From assembly GCA_036638975.1 (NCBI GenBank), contig JAVWJP010000002.1:1-64000 (forward strand): 64,000 nucleotides of DNA. Direction: 5' to 3'. The stretch's first letter is position 1. The number at the start of each line of letters is the position of its first letter. A program made the position numbers and the translations under genes. The stretch is from JAVWJP01 sp036638975 (GTDB taxonomy: Bacteria; Bacillota; Clostridia; Oscillospirales; Ruminococcaceae). The notes under the pieces are model-generated. The model did not search any database, was not told the DNA's origin, and saw only the letters and a list, made by a program, of their open reading frames with translations. Positions 33,267 through 41,147 of the stretch are shown here, in pieces.

Positions 33267-34769
33267 ATGTTAAAACGTTCTCTCAGTATTATCTTAGCAG
33301 TTGTTTTAACTCTTTCCATGGCAGTAACAGCAATGGCAGCATATGGTGGCTACAGTATGGACTTTGACGGTCTTGTTGCACCTGCAGAAGCACAATCCAG
33401 TATTACGCTTCCTGTAGATTCAACAACCGATATCCCATTATGTTATTACGACCAAAACGGAAACAATCAAGGCTTTGTTGACAGAGGCTTTTACAGACTG
33501 CACAAGATAACAGCCTCAATAACCGACGGCAGAGGCTATGCCACAGTAAGCATTACCTCTAAGAGCGGAATGTATTATTTAACCATAAAAACAAAAGCCA
33601 GCACTTCTAAAAACGACAAAAATTTAACTGTAGAAATAATGTCGCGCGAAACCGGCGGAGATAGACGTTATGACACATCTTCGACAGATTTTACAATTAT
33701 TTCTGATGCAAGCAGCGCAACCGATTCTATTTCGTCATATGACCAGGAATATAGCATAGCCGAGGGCAGACGTGTAAGCGTAGAGTGCGATGAAAACATA
33801 AACCGCTGCCGACTTAACGTAGGAGGAAGCGCTTATGTAGATGTTAAAGCGCGCAGAGGCGACATTCTTACTTTTAACCTCAAATATGATGACCAAAATG
33901 ATGATGTATCTTACGCTGCACCTAACGATGCAAATCTTATATTCTATAACTTTAAGACTTCCCCAACCTTCCGTCAACCTGTAAAGGTAGGGCTTTCAGC
34001 CGATTACGGACAGAAATATCTTTACTCGATAAACAGTAACAACAGACTTACAAGCATACCCGCAACGCTTAACAACGGCTACCTTGTTTTTAGCACTACA
34101 AAACCTACTTATTATGTTATTTCGGACAGAAAGCTTGCCGCTAGCTCAAACAGCAGCACAACAAACAGCGACAACAATAACACGACAGAGCCTTCCACTC
34201 CCGCAACAAGCAATACAGGCTCCGGAATAACCCTTAGCACACTGCAATCAGCTTTTGCAAATGTAAATAGCGGCAGCACGGTAAAGCTTATGGTAGAAGA
34301 CAATGACACCGTAAGCCTTGACGATTTAAAATCTGCGGCAAGAAGCTACCCCGGACGCAATCTTTGCATAGCACACCGTGTAAATAACAGAATAACTTAT
34401 CAGTATTTTTTTTCTGCCGGGCAGATAAGCACACTTAAAGACAGCAACAATAACGGTTACTTAAACCTCGGCATGAGCTCTACAGCAACGGACACGCTCT
34501 CTGTATTCAACAGATATTACAGCAACAAAACACTTGCCCTAGAGCACAACAACAAGGGCAGCTTTGGTGCCAACGCATCATATGCGGTACACATCGGCGG
34601 CTCTGATATTTCTCATAACAACCTAAAAGTTTACTGGTATGACGCAGGTCGCAACTACTTTGAAAAAGTACCCGGCAACGTTACAATAGATAAAAACAAT
34701 TATCTCTACTTTAACGCTCCGGCAGGCTATGACATTGTGGTAAGTGACGGAAATCTTGTAAAAAAATGA
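33267..34769 (+). CDS. Secreted protein with duplicated module and Ser/Thr/Asn linker
   Basis: 500 residues. A signal peptide (LKRSLSIILAVVLTLSMAV, cleavage likely after AMA near 28) shows export. Residues about 150-295 and 375-500 look like two copies of one module: each ends in a beta-like segment with YLVFSTTKPTYYVISD or YLYFNAPAGYDIVVSD. A low-complexity Ser/Thr/Asn linker (about 292-320) separates them. No LPxTG, SLH or choline-binding motif is visible, so it is probably released or loosely bound. The family is not recognised. A strong ribosome site, its own promoter and a terminator make it a single-gene unit. Confidence 0.8.
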   Translation: MLKRSLSIILAVVLTLSMAVTAMAAYGGYSMDFDGLVAPAEAQSSITLPVDSTTDIPLCYYDQNGNNQGFVDRGFYRLHKITASITDGRGYATVSITSKSGMYYLTIKTKASTSKNDKNLTVEIMSRETGGDRRYDTSSTDFTIISDASSATDSISSYDQEYSIAEGRRVSVECDENINRCRLNVGGSAYVDVKARRGDILTFNLKYDDQNDDVSYAAPNDANLIFYNFKTSPTFRQPVKVGLSADYGQKYLYSINSNNRLTSIPATLNNGYLVFSTTKPTYYVISDRKLAASSNSSTTNSDNNNTTEPSTPATSNTGSGITLSTLQSAFANVNSGSTVKLMVEDNDTVSLDDLKSAARSYPGRNLCIAHRVNNRITYQYFFSAGQISTLKDSNNNGYLNLGMSSTATDTLSVFNRYYSNKTLALEHNNKGSFGANASYAVHIGGSDISHNNLKVYWYDAGRNYFEKVPGNVTIDKNNYLYFNAPAGYDIVVSDGNLVKK

Positions 34770-34782
34770 CATTAGCAGCATA

Positions 34783-34816
34783 AAAAATAACCGAGTCAAA
34801 AGGCTCGGTTATTTTT
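34783..34816. terminator. Bidirectional terminator
   Basis: AAAAATAACCGAG pairs with CTCGGTTATTTTT around an 8-nt loop, between the convergent secreted-protein and AbrB-like genes. Confidence 0.9.
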
Positions 34817-34841
34817 CCCCTCTTTTTTTTACCAATATTCG

Positions 34842-35084
34842 CTACAGCTCTTTCATTGCATCAAGGCATTCTCTGCAAACATTTCTGCCCTTAAACACTG
34901 TAATCTCACTGGCATTGTTGCAAAACGAGCAAGCAGGCGCATACTTCTTTAGAATAACTGTTTCACCGTCCACATAAATTTCTAAAGAATCTTTTTCCTT
35001 AATGTCTAATGTACTTCTAAGCTCTTTAGGAAGCACAATACGACCAAGTTCGTCTACCTTTCTTACAATTCCTGTAGATTTCAA
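34842..35084 (-). CDS. AbrB/SpoVT-like transcription regulator with zinc ribbon
   Basis: 80 residues. The swapped-hairpin DNA-binding domain is clear (STGIVRKVDELGRIVLPKEL, residues 3-22). The C-terminus carries CSFC and CREC, a probable zinc ribbon found in Clostridial AbrB relatives. Likely a dimeric transition-state regulator. Two TTG codons (35087 and 35084) are possible starts; 35084 gives the family N-terminus MKSTG. AGGGGATGGG lies just upstream. Confidence 0.9.
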   Translation of the reverse strand: MKSTGIVRKVDELGRIVLPKELRSTLDIKEKDSLEIYVDGETVILKKYAPACSFCNNASEITVFKGRNVCRECLDAMKEL

Positions 35085-35260
35085 CAAAAACCCATCCCCT
35101 TATGTTTTTTTGTGTCGAATAAACTCCACTTCTCTAATATAAATTAAAATAGGAAAATTGTCAAATATTAGAACAGCGATTTTTTTGTATTTTTCGCAAT
35201 TTTACAATATTTAACAAACTATTCATACTAATTATTTTTTGTATTTTTTTGCAAAAGATA

Positions 35261-35298
35261 AAAAAACACGCTCAACCCAAAAAGTTAAGCGTGTTTTT
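35261..35298 (-). terminator. Terminator of the small ferredoxin gene
   Basis: Minus strand AACACGCTTAAC pairs with GTTGAGCGTGTT around about 7 nt, followed by a T run. Confidence 0.85.
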
Positions 35299-35311
35299 AT
35301 TTGCCTTTTTA

Positions 35312-35482
35312 CTAAGCCTCGTGTGGAGCTCCTACAGGGCAAACGCCCTCGCAAGCGCCGCAGCTGATGCAGGTATCTGCATCTATTTGATATTTCCCGT
35401 CGCCCTCGCTGATAGCGGATACGGGGCACTCTGCCTCGCAAGCTCCGCAATTGATACACTCGTCGCTGATTATATATGCCAT
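35312..35482 (-). CDS. 2[4Fe-4S] ferredoxin, 56 residues
   Basis: A short gene easily missed: 56 residues beginning MAYIISDECINCGACEAECP, with a second motif CISCGACEGVCPVGA. This is a classic Clostridial 2[4Fe-4S] ferredoxin with eight cluster Cys, an electron carrier for pyruvate:ferredoxin oxidoreductase and hydrogenases. GGAGGTG lies 8 bp before ATG 35482, and a terminator follows the TAG. It is monocistronic and is a plausible partner of the hydrogenases at 14527-18821. Confidence 0.96.
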   Translation of the reverse strand: MAYIISDECINCGACEAECPVSAISEGDGKYQIDADTCISCGACEGVCPVGAPHEA

Positions 35483-35596
35483 ATTGGTAACACCTCCAAA
35501 AAATATTCAAATTAATTGTACCACAAATTGCAAATATTGCAACCTCAAATACAAATTATTAGCATAAAAACAGTTTAATATTCATAATGTATAAAT

Positions 35597-36460
35597 TTAT
35601 TCTTCTAAACCTTTAAAAGCTTCAAGCTCCGAAGCATCTATGCGAAGCTGCACATCTCGTATAATTTTAACATCGTCTTTTTTAAACGGCTTTGCCGCCC
35701 CATCGCTTTTTTCTATTTTAACTTTAAGCATACCCGTAAGCAAGCTTACCTCTGTAACGATGCCGCGTCCGTCCGGGGTATTTACTATAGCGCCCTGCTT
35801 TGGTGTATGGCGCAGCAAATCTTCGTATGCCTCTTGCTCGTACTTTAAGCAGCACATAAGCCTTCCGCAGGTGCCCGATATTTTTGTTGGATTGAGAGAA
35901 AGCCCCTGCTCCTTTGCCATTTTTATTGACACAGGCTGAAATTCGCCCAAAAAGGTTGAGCAACAAAACGGCTTGCCGCATATACCAAGCCCGCCCAGCA
36001 TTTTTGCCTCATCGCGCACACCAATCTGGCGTAGCTCAATGCGAGTGCGAAAAACCGATGCTAAATCCTTTACCAAATCGCGAAAATCGACGCGCCCGTC
36101 TGCCGTAAAATAAAAAAGTATCTTATTATTATCAAATGTATACTCAACATCTACAAGCTTCATATCCAGCTTATGCTGATTTATTTTATCCTCACAAACA
36201 CTAAACGCCTGCGATTCACGCTGTTTATTGCGCTCCATTTGGTCTATATCATCTTTAGTGGCGATGCGGATTACCTTTTTGAGAGGTTTAACAACACCCG
36301 ATTCGTCAACCTGCCTGTTTACAAGCGCCACTTCTCCGCATTCTACGCCGCGCGCAGTTTCTACTATAACACGCTGCGAAAGTGTCATTTGCTGACCGTC
36401 AGGGTCAAAATAATACACCTTGCCGACGTTTTTAAACCTAACGCCTATTACCTCTGCCAT
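35597..36460 (-). CDS. ricT: PSP1-domain protein RicT (YaaT)
   Basis: 287 residues. PSP1 core with GGLGICGKPFCCSTFL, VSIKMAKEQGLSLNPTKISG and CGRLMCCLKYE, giving the conserved Cys set that in B. subtilis RicT helps hold [4Fe-4S] clusters in the RicAFT complex. That complex assists RNase Y processing and affects sporulation and competence. GGAGGAG precedes ATG 36460. It lies downstream of holB, as in B. subtilis. Confidence 0.93.
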   Translation of the reverse strand: MAEVIGVRFKNVGKVYYFDPDGQQMTLSQRVIVETARGVECGEVALVNRQVDESGVVKPLKKVIRIATKDDIDQMERNKQRESQAFSVCEDKINQHKLDMKLVDVEYTFDNNKILFYFTADGRVDFRDLVKDLASVFRTRIELRQIGVRDEAKMLGGLGICGKPFCCSTFLGEFQPVSIKMAKEQGLSLNPTKISGTCGRLMCCLKYEQEAYEDLLRHTPKQGAIVNTPDGRGIVTEVSLLTGMLKVKIEKSDGAAKPFKKDDVKIIRDVQLRIDASELEAFKGLEE

Positions 36461-36478
36461 ATAGCTCCTCCTCTAACG

Positions 36479-37444
36479 TCACCTAAGCGCGTTTTTCATC
36501 TGGGCGCACAGCCATGCCGAGGCAAGCGGGTAACCCATGTTTTGCTCCATCATATAAAGCGCCTGTTCTATTATACCAACAAAACGCCCGCACTGCAATG
36601 CAGAAATATAATTATCAAGCGGTTCTCTGCCCTGCTTGTCCTCTTTTGGCAAATATTTTTGCCGCATCAGCCCTGCAAACTCATGCCTTACACGCCTCAA
36701 ACACGCTGCAAAGCTGTCTTTATCGCCCTCAAACACCGCAAGCTCTGACAAAAGCTCGTACTCGCTGCCGCGCACAGCAGCTTTTATTATGTTTTTTGCG
36801 GCTTCTACAATTTTTTTAAAGCCATCATCGTGCAGGCTTGCCGCCGCCCTGCCTATATTGCCCTCAAAGGCTTCTGCCGCCATGGAATACTCGCTGTCGC
36901 TATACCCTGCCACACGCTCACGCAGTGCCCTTATGCAGTCCTCCTGCGGCGGTGCCTCAAGCCTTATTGTGGTAACACGCGAAACTATTGTTTCTAAAAG
37001 GCGCGAACGGTTGTCGCAGGTGAGCACAAACATAACGCCGCGCGGTGGTTCTTCAAGAACCTTTAGCAGTGCATTTTGCGCCTGCGGAGTCATATTCTGG
37101 GCATCGGCTAAAATATATACTTTTCGCTGTGCCTCGTTTGGGCGAACACTTGCCGAAAGCCTAAGTGCGCGTACAGCATCTACATTTAAGTTTTTTGGTA
37201 CAGCACCGTCATATAAAATAACATCAGGGTGCATACCGTCTGCTGTTTTTACACAATTACGGCAAACTCCGCAGGGTTTATAATCGGCTTCGCACACGGC
37301 TGCTGCGGCTATTATTTTTGCAAATGTTTTTTTCCCGCAGCCGGCATCGCCCTCTAAAAGCAGGGCATGAGGCAAACGCCCGCCCTGTAACCCCAAGGCG
37401 AGCGTGTTTTTTGCTTTTTCGTTGCCATAAAAAGAATCTAGCAT
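36479..37444 (-). CDS. holB: DNA polymerase III delta' subunit
   Basis: 321 residues. AAA+ clamp-loader subunit: P-loop region LLLEGDAGCGKKTF, zinc-binding Cys (CEADYKPCGVCRNC), LLKVLEEPPRGVMFVLTC sensor region. The delta' subunit helps open and load the sliding clamp. ATG 37444 (LDSFYGNEKAKN) fits the family start; a TTG at 37462 would overlap the previous gene. Only 4 bp separate it from the darA stop. Confidence 0.92.
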   Translation of the reverse strand: MLDSFYGNEKAKNTLALGLQGGRLPHALLLEGDAGCGKKTFAKIIAAAAVCEADYKPCGVCRNCVKTADGMHPDVILYDGAVPKNLNVDAVRALRLSASVRPNEAQRKVYILADAQNMTPQAQNALLKVLEEPPRGVMFVLTCDNRSRLLETIVSRVTTIRLEAPPQEDCIRALRERVAGYSDSEYSMAAEAFEGNIGRAAASLHDDGFKKIVEAAKNIIKAAVRGSEYELLSELAVFEGDKDSFAACLRRVRHEFAGLMRQKYLPKEDKQGREPLDNYISALQCGRFVGIIEQALYMMEQNMGYPLASAWLCAQMKNALR

Positions 37445-37448
37445 TTTA

Positions 37449-37772
37449 TTAGAGTTTCTCAAACTTTTCTACATCCAAAACAAAAATTGTAGCTCCGCCC
37501 ACAGTAACCTCTACAGGGAACGACGTACACATGCCAACACCGTAAGATGCAGATGACGGAACCATTTGCTTGCGTTTTTTGCTATAAGTACCGACAATAT
37601 CAATTACTGTATCTGTTTTTTCATCATCTGTGCCTATTATAAAGGTAGTGTTTCCGCTCATTAAAAATCCACCGGTTGTAGCCAGCTTTGTCACCGAAAA
37701 ACCTGCCTTTGTAAGCTCTGACGAAACAATAGAACCATCATCACTGGACACAATAGCAAGAATAAGCTTCAT
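37449..37772 (-). CDS. darA: Cyclic di-AMP receptor DarA (PstA-like)
   Basis: 107 residues, PII-like. MKLILAIVSSDD, FSVTKLATTGGFLMSGNTTF and VGGATIFVLDVEKFEK match DarA/PstA of Firmicutes (YaaQ in B. subtilis). It binds c-di-AMP; its output is still poorly known. In B. subtilis the order is yaaO-tmk-yaaQ-yaaR-holB-yaaT; here tmk and yaaR are missing while the rest is kept. GGAGG precedes ATG 37772. Confidence 0.95.
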   Translation of the reverse strand: MKLILAIVSSDDGSIVSSELTKAGFSVTKLATTGGFLMSGNTTFIIGTDDEKTDTVIDIVGTYSKKRKQMVPSSASYGVGMCTSFPVEVTVGGATIFVLDVEKFEKL

Positions 37773-37803
37773 ATGAAAACCTCCTTTTTGTGTTAATCTA
37801 TAA

Positions 37804-39165
37804 TTATAATACCACTTTTATATTGGTTTTTCCACTAATTTTTAAAAGTTGTACTGCTTCATCTGTAATTTCTTCTCCGGGCATAACAAGCGGCACACAT
37901 GGCGGGCAGCTGCACAGCACAGCAGCGGCAATTCTTCCTACGCTTTTGTCCACAGGTATTTCTTCAGACGCTGACAAAGCAGCCTCTCGCAGTGGCAGCA
38001 TACGGCGCGGCAGGGTAAACTGCGGCATTGCTTCAAGCTCTAGCGAATTTGCTTTAAGCTCCCATGCGTTTAAAAACTTTTCTACTCTGCGAAAATCTCC
38101 GCCTATATTTTCGGGGCTTGCCATAAGCACCGCCCAGACATCATTTACAAATTCCGGCTCTATACCCGCAACTCGCAGCCTAGCCTTAAATTCATCGGCA
38201 CTTATGCCAAAGTTTTTTACAGAGAGGACAAGCTTTGTGTAATCTCGCTCGCCCTCCGGTATACAAAAATCTTTTTCAACAGCCAGCTTTTCAAGCTCTG
38301 CCACACGCTGACACACGGTTTCAAACTCTTCCTGCGCTTCGCCCTTTTCAATGTAGCTAAGGCACACATCGCACGAGATTAAAATTAAATAGCTTGGGCT
38401 TGTAGAGCCAAATAGCGACATTTTTTCTTTTGCATCTGCTATATATTTTTCATCATTTATATGTAAAAGCGCACCTCCCGTAAGCACGGGCATAGATTTA
38501 TGCAGGGAATCGCAGCACATTGCCGCGCCTAAATCTATAGGGTGACGGCTTGGCAAAATAAATTTAAGATGAGCACCGTGTGCATTGTCCACAAGCAAAG
38601 GCACGTTAAAGCTCCTGCAAACATCGGCTATAGCCCTTACGTCACTTATAATGCCAAAATAATCGGGAGTTGTAATGTAAACAGCACAGACATCTTGTGT
38701 TTCTTTAAGCGCTGTCATAACGTCCTGCGGAAGTATTCTTCCTCCAACAGCGCAGCCTGCGCTGTCATCGGGCATAACCCATACAGGCTCCAGCCCCAAA
38801 AGCGCCATGGCGTTTATTGCCGAAACGTGCAAATTACGCCCCGCCACCACCTTAGCACCGGGCTTTGCAGCAAGTGCAAGCATAGTTTGTATACATAATG
38901 TAGAGCCGCCCGCAGAAAGCAGGCTGCGTTTTGCCCCGTAAGCAGCAGCATAGGCTTTTTCGGTTTCGGCTATGCAGCCCTTCGCCTCGTAAAGGCTGTC
39001 CGTACCTGTAACCTCTGTTATATCAAAACGATAAGCGTCGCTAAAGGGTATTTTCTCGGCACTGGCGCGCAGACCAAGCCCCTTATGCCCCGGCATATGA
39101 AAACGCGCAGTGTCACGCTCTATATATTCCGTTACCGCCTTGTACAGCGGGGTTTGCTTTTCCAT
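37804..39165 (-). CDS. Orn/Lys/Arg decarboxylase-family PLP enzyme
   Basis: 453 residues. N-terminal FHMPGHKGLG, GSTLCIQTML, and the PLP lysine in CDSLHKSMPVLTGGALLHI near 225; the C-terminal decarboxylase domain has CPPCVPLVMPGE near 420. It belongs to the short YaaO/SpeA-like branch that decarboxylates arginine, lysine or ornithine; substrate is not readable. GGAGA precedes ATG 39165. First gene of the darA-holB-ricT block. Confidence 0.88.
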   Translation of the reverse strand: MEKQTPLYKAVTEYIERDTARFHMPGHKGLGLRASAEKIPFSDAYRFDITEVTGTDSLYEAKGCIAETEKAYAAAYGAKRSLLSAGGSTLCIQTMLALAAKPGAKVVAGRNLHVSAINAMALLGLEPVWVMPDDSAGCAVGGRILPQDVMTALKETQDVCAVYITTPDYFGIISDVRAIADVCRSFNVPLLVDNAHGAHLKFILPSRHPIDLGAAMCCDSLHKSMPVLTGGALLHINDEKYIADAKEKMSLFGSTSPSYLILISCDVCLSYIEKGEAQEEFETVCQRVAELEKLAVEKDFCIPEGERDYTKLVLSVKNFGISADEFKARLRVAGIEPEFVNDVWAVLMASPENIGGDFRRVEKFLNAWELKANSLELEAMPQFTLPRRMLPLREAALSASEEIPVDKSVGRIAAAVLCSCPPCVPLVMPGEEITDEAVQLLKISGKTNIKVVL

Positions 39166-39190
39166 GATAATCTCCGTTCAAAACAAATAA

Positions 39191-40240
39191 TTATTTTTTT
39201 GCAACTCGCTTAATCTCGCTTAATTTTTCTTTGGCGGCAATTGCTGCCTCCACCATTTTATATTCGAGAGGGCGATAGACATAGTTAAATTCGCCTATAA
39301 GCTCGTCCAGCTGCCCGTTAAAGCCTTTTTTAAAGCGATAAAGCCCATACATATGGTTGCTTTCGTCCAGTATTCCCGAAACTCCCTGAAAATCGTACAC
39401 CGAGCAGCCTGTTTCTACAGCCCAGCGAATCATCTCCCACTGGACAAGATAATTTGGCATTACATTGCGGTAAACATTGTCGGAAGCGCCGTAAACATAG
39501 CAGGTTTTTCCACCGTAATTTGTTGTAATAGCGCCGGAAATAGGCTGTCCCTCGTAAAAAGCCATATAAAGACGCACGTTTTCTCCAAGTGCATTAAGCA
39601 TACGGACAAAATACTCCTTTGGGCGTACATTAAAGCCGTCGCGCTCACCCGTTGTTTGCATAATACGCACAAAATCATCTAAATATTCTTCCCCGACAAC
39701 GTGCACTTCAACACCGTGCTTTTGCGCCACGCGTATATTATAACGAGTTTTTTGTGTTATTGCCGCAAGAACCTCGTCCTCGGTTTTCCCCTCGATATAA
39801 AGACGGTAATTAAAGCGCGCCTGTATGGTTTCAAAGCCCTCCGGCCCCGCAAAATGCTCAAAGCCCATTTTTTTTGTAAGCTCCAAAAGCTCGGTGTCTG
39901 TGGCAAGCGTATCCGGGTCCATCTTAAAAATATGTGCTTTATAGCGCTTTGCCAACTCATCAACGCCCATTTTAAGGTCGCGCATAACAGCTTCATCGTG
40001 CAAATCACATACAGGCCCGCGCGGAGAATATAGAAACGAAGTGCCCATAAGAGGTACTTTTTGTATAAGCACAGAGAGCCCGCCGATTATTTTGCCGTCA
40101 GCTCCGCGTGAAACTACAACCTCAAAGCCCCAGTTGCTTTTTACCTTACGCCACATGACGCTTTGCGTAAAGCTGCTTTGCGGGTGTGTTGACACAAAGT
40201 GCTCATACTCGTCATATTGTTCAGGTACCAATATTTCCAT
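39191..40240 (-). CDS. FemAB-family peptidoglycan aminoacyltransferase
   Basis: 349 residues with the tandem GNAT fold of FemA/FemX. Recognisable stretches are FTQSVMWRKVKSNWGFEVV at the start, SFLYSPRGPVCDL near 72, MTRYNIRVAQ-like KTRYNIRVAQKHGVEV near 165, and GGKTCYVYGASDNVYRNVMPNYL near 245. These enzymes add amino acids from aminoacyl-tRNA to the peptide of lipid II to form interpeptide bridges. GGAGTGA lies upstream of ATG 40240. Which residue is added is not readable. Confidence 0.88.
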   Translation of the reverse strand: MEILVPEQYDEYEHFVSTHPQSSFTQSVMWRKVKSNWGFEVVVSRGADGKIIGGLSVLIQKVPLMGTSFLYSPRGPVCDLHDEAVMRDLKMGVDELAKRYKAHIFKMDPDTLATDTELLELTKKMGFEHFAGPEGFETIQARFNYRLYIEGKTEDEVLAAITQKTRYNIRVAQKHGVEVHVVGEEYLDDFVRIMQTTGERDGFNVRPKEYFVRMLNALGENVRLYMAFYEGQPISGAITTNYGGKTCYVYGASDNVYRNVMPNYLVQWEMIRWAVETGCSVYDFQGVSGILDESNHMYGLYRFKKGFNGQLDELIGEFNYVYRPLEYKMVEAAIAAKEKLSEIKRVAKK

Positions 40241-40334
40241 TAAAAATCACTCCAAGTTACAGTAATAAATAAGAATTATGCCTTAGTCCGCAAAAATCAA
40301 TGCTCGCGGTCATTATAGCACATTTTTTTAAAAT

Positions 40335-41147
40335 TTACCAACGCACATTTTTATTTTGACACAATTCAAGATTTCTTAATACAACATCGGCGCCGCGCCA
40401 ACCAAAAGCCCGCGTTTTACAAAGCTCCTCACAGTTTTCTTTTGTTATTGTATGCACAATATCACTGTAAAAAGCACTTATGGGGCTTAGCCTTGAAGCT
40501 TTATTATGTGGGCAAATATCCGTGCAGATATCACAGCCCCACGCAAGCCCGCCCTGCGCTATAGAATATTTTTCATCGTCGCTTAGCTCAGCCTTTTTTT
40601 GTGTAATATATGAACGGCAAAGAGCTTTTTTAATACTGCCATTCTCTCCTATAGCCCCGTTTGGGCAGGCAGAAACACAAAGACAACAGTCACCGCAGCC
40701 TTTTTTTACAGGAACAGCGGCAGGCAAAGCCAATGTGGTTATAATTTCGCCTATAAAACAGTATGAACCATATTCGTCGGTTATAAGCTGCCCGTTCTTC
40801 CCCTTAAAGCCAAGACCTGCCAAAACCGCCGCGTAAACCTCGCGCAATGGGCTGTTGTCGGCAAAAGGCACAAATTCTTCGTTTGGGTAGCGGTTTTTAA
40901 GCTCTGCCGCCGCCTCTGTAAGCATACTCATTGTCACAGTGTGGTAATCATCTACAATGGCATAGCGTGCAATATTGCGTCCCTCGTATTCGCCCACATA
41001 AAAAGGAAAAAGGCATACCAAAACACTTTTTGCGTCTTGTGGCAGCCTTTTTACAGCGCGGCACGGCAACAGTGGGTGCAGCGATGCAAAACCGCACACA
41101 CCCACTGCCGGTATACCGACAGCCTTAAAAATTTCTTCTAATTGCAT
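40335..41147 (-). CDS. QueG-like epoxyqueuosine reductase homologue, short form
   Basis: 270 residues. N-terminal domain (DUF1730-like, VLVCLFPFYVGEYEG, then FADNSPLREVYAAVLAGLGFKGKNGQLI with the catalytic-type Asp) and two [4Fe-4S] motifs (CGDCCLCVSACPNGAI, CDICTDICPHN). QueG uses B12 and Fe-S clusters to reduce epoxyqueuosine in tRNA. Most QueG are about 350-380 residues with a C-terminal HEAT-like domain; that domain is absent here, so it may be a relative with another substrate. It overlaps the nrdJ stop by 10 bp. Confidence 0.8.
   Translation of the reverse strand: MQLEEIFKAVGIPAVGVCGFASLHPLLPCRAVKRLPQDAKSVLVCLFPFYVGEYEGRNIARYAIVDDYHTVTMSMLTEAAAELKNRYPNEEFVPFADNSPLREVYAAVLAGLGFKGKNGQLITDEYGSYCFIGEIITTLALPAAVPVKKGCGDCCLCVSACPNGAIGENGSIKKALCRSYITQKKAELSDDEKYSIAQGGLAWGCDICTDICPHNKASRLSPISAFYSDIVHTITKENCEELCKTRAFGWRGADVVLRNLELCQNKNVRW

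Noticed and set aside
35232..35510. 92-residue minus-strand open frame over the small ferredoxin region
   Set aside because: It is out of frame with the 56-residue ferredoxin, which has a ribosome site, cluster motifs and a terminator.
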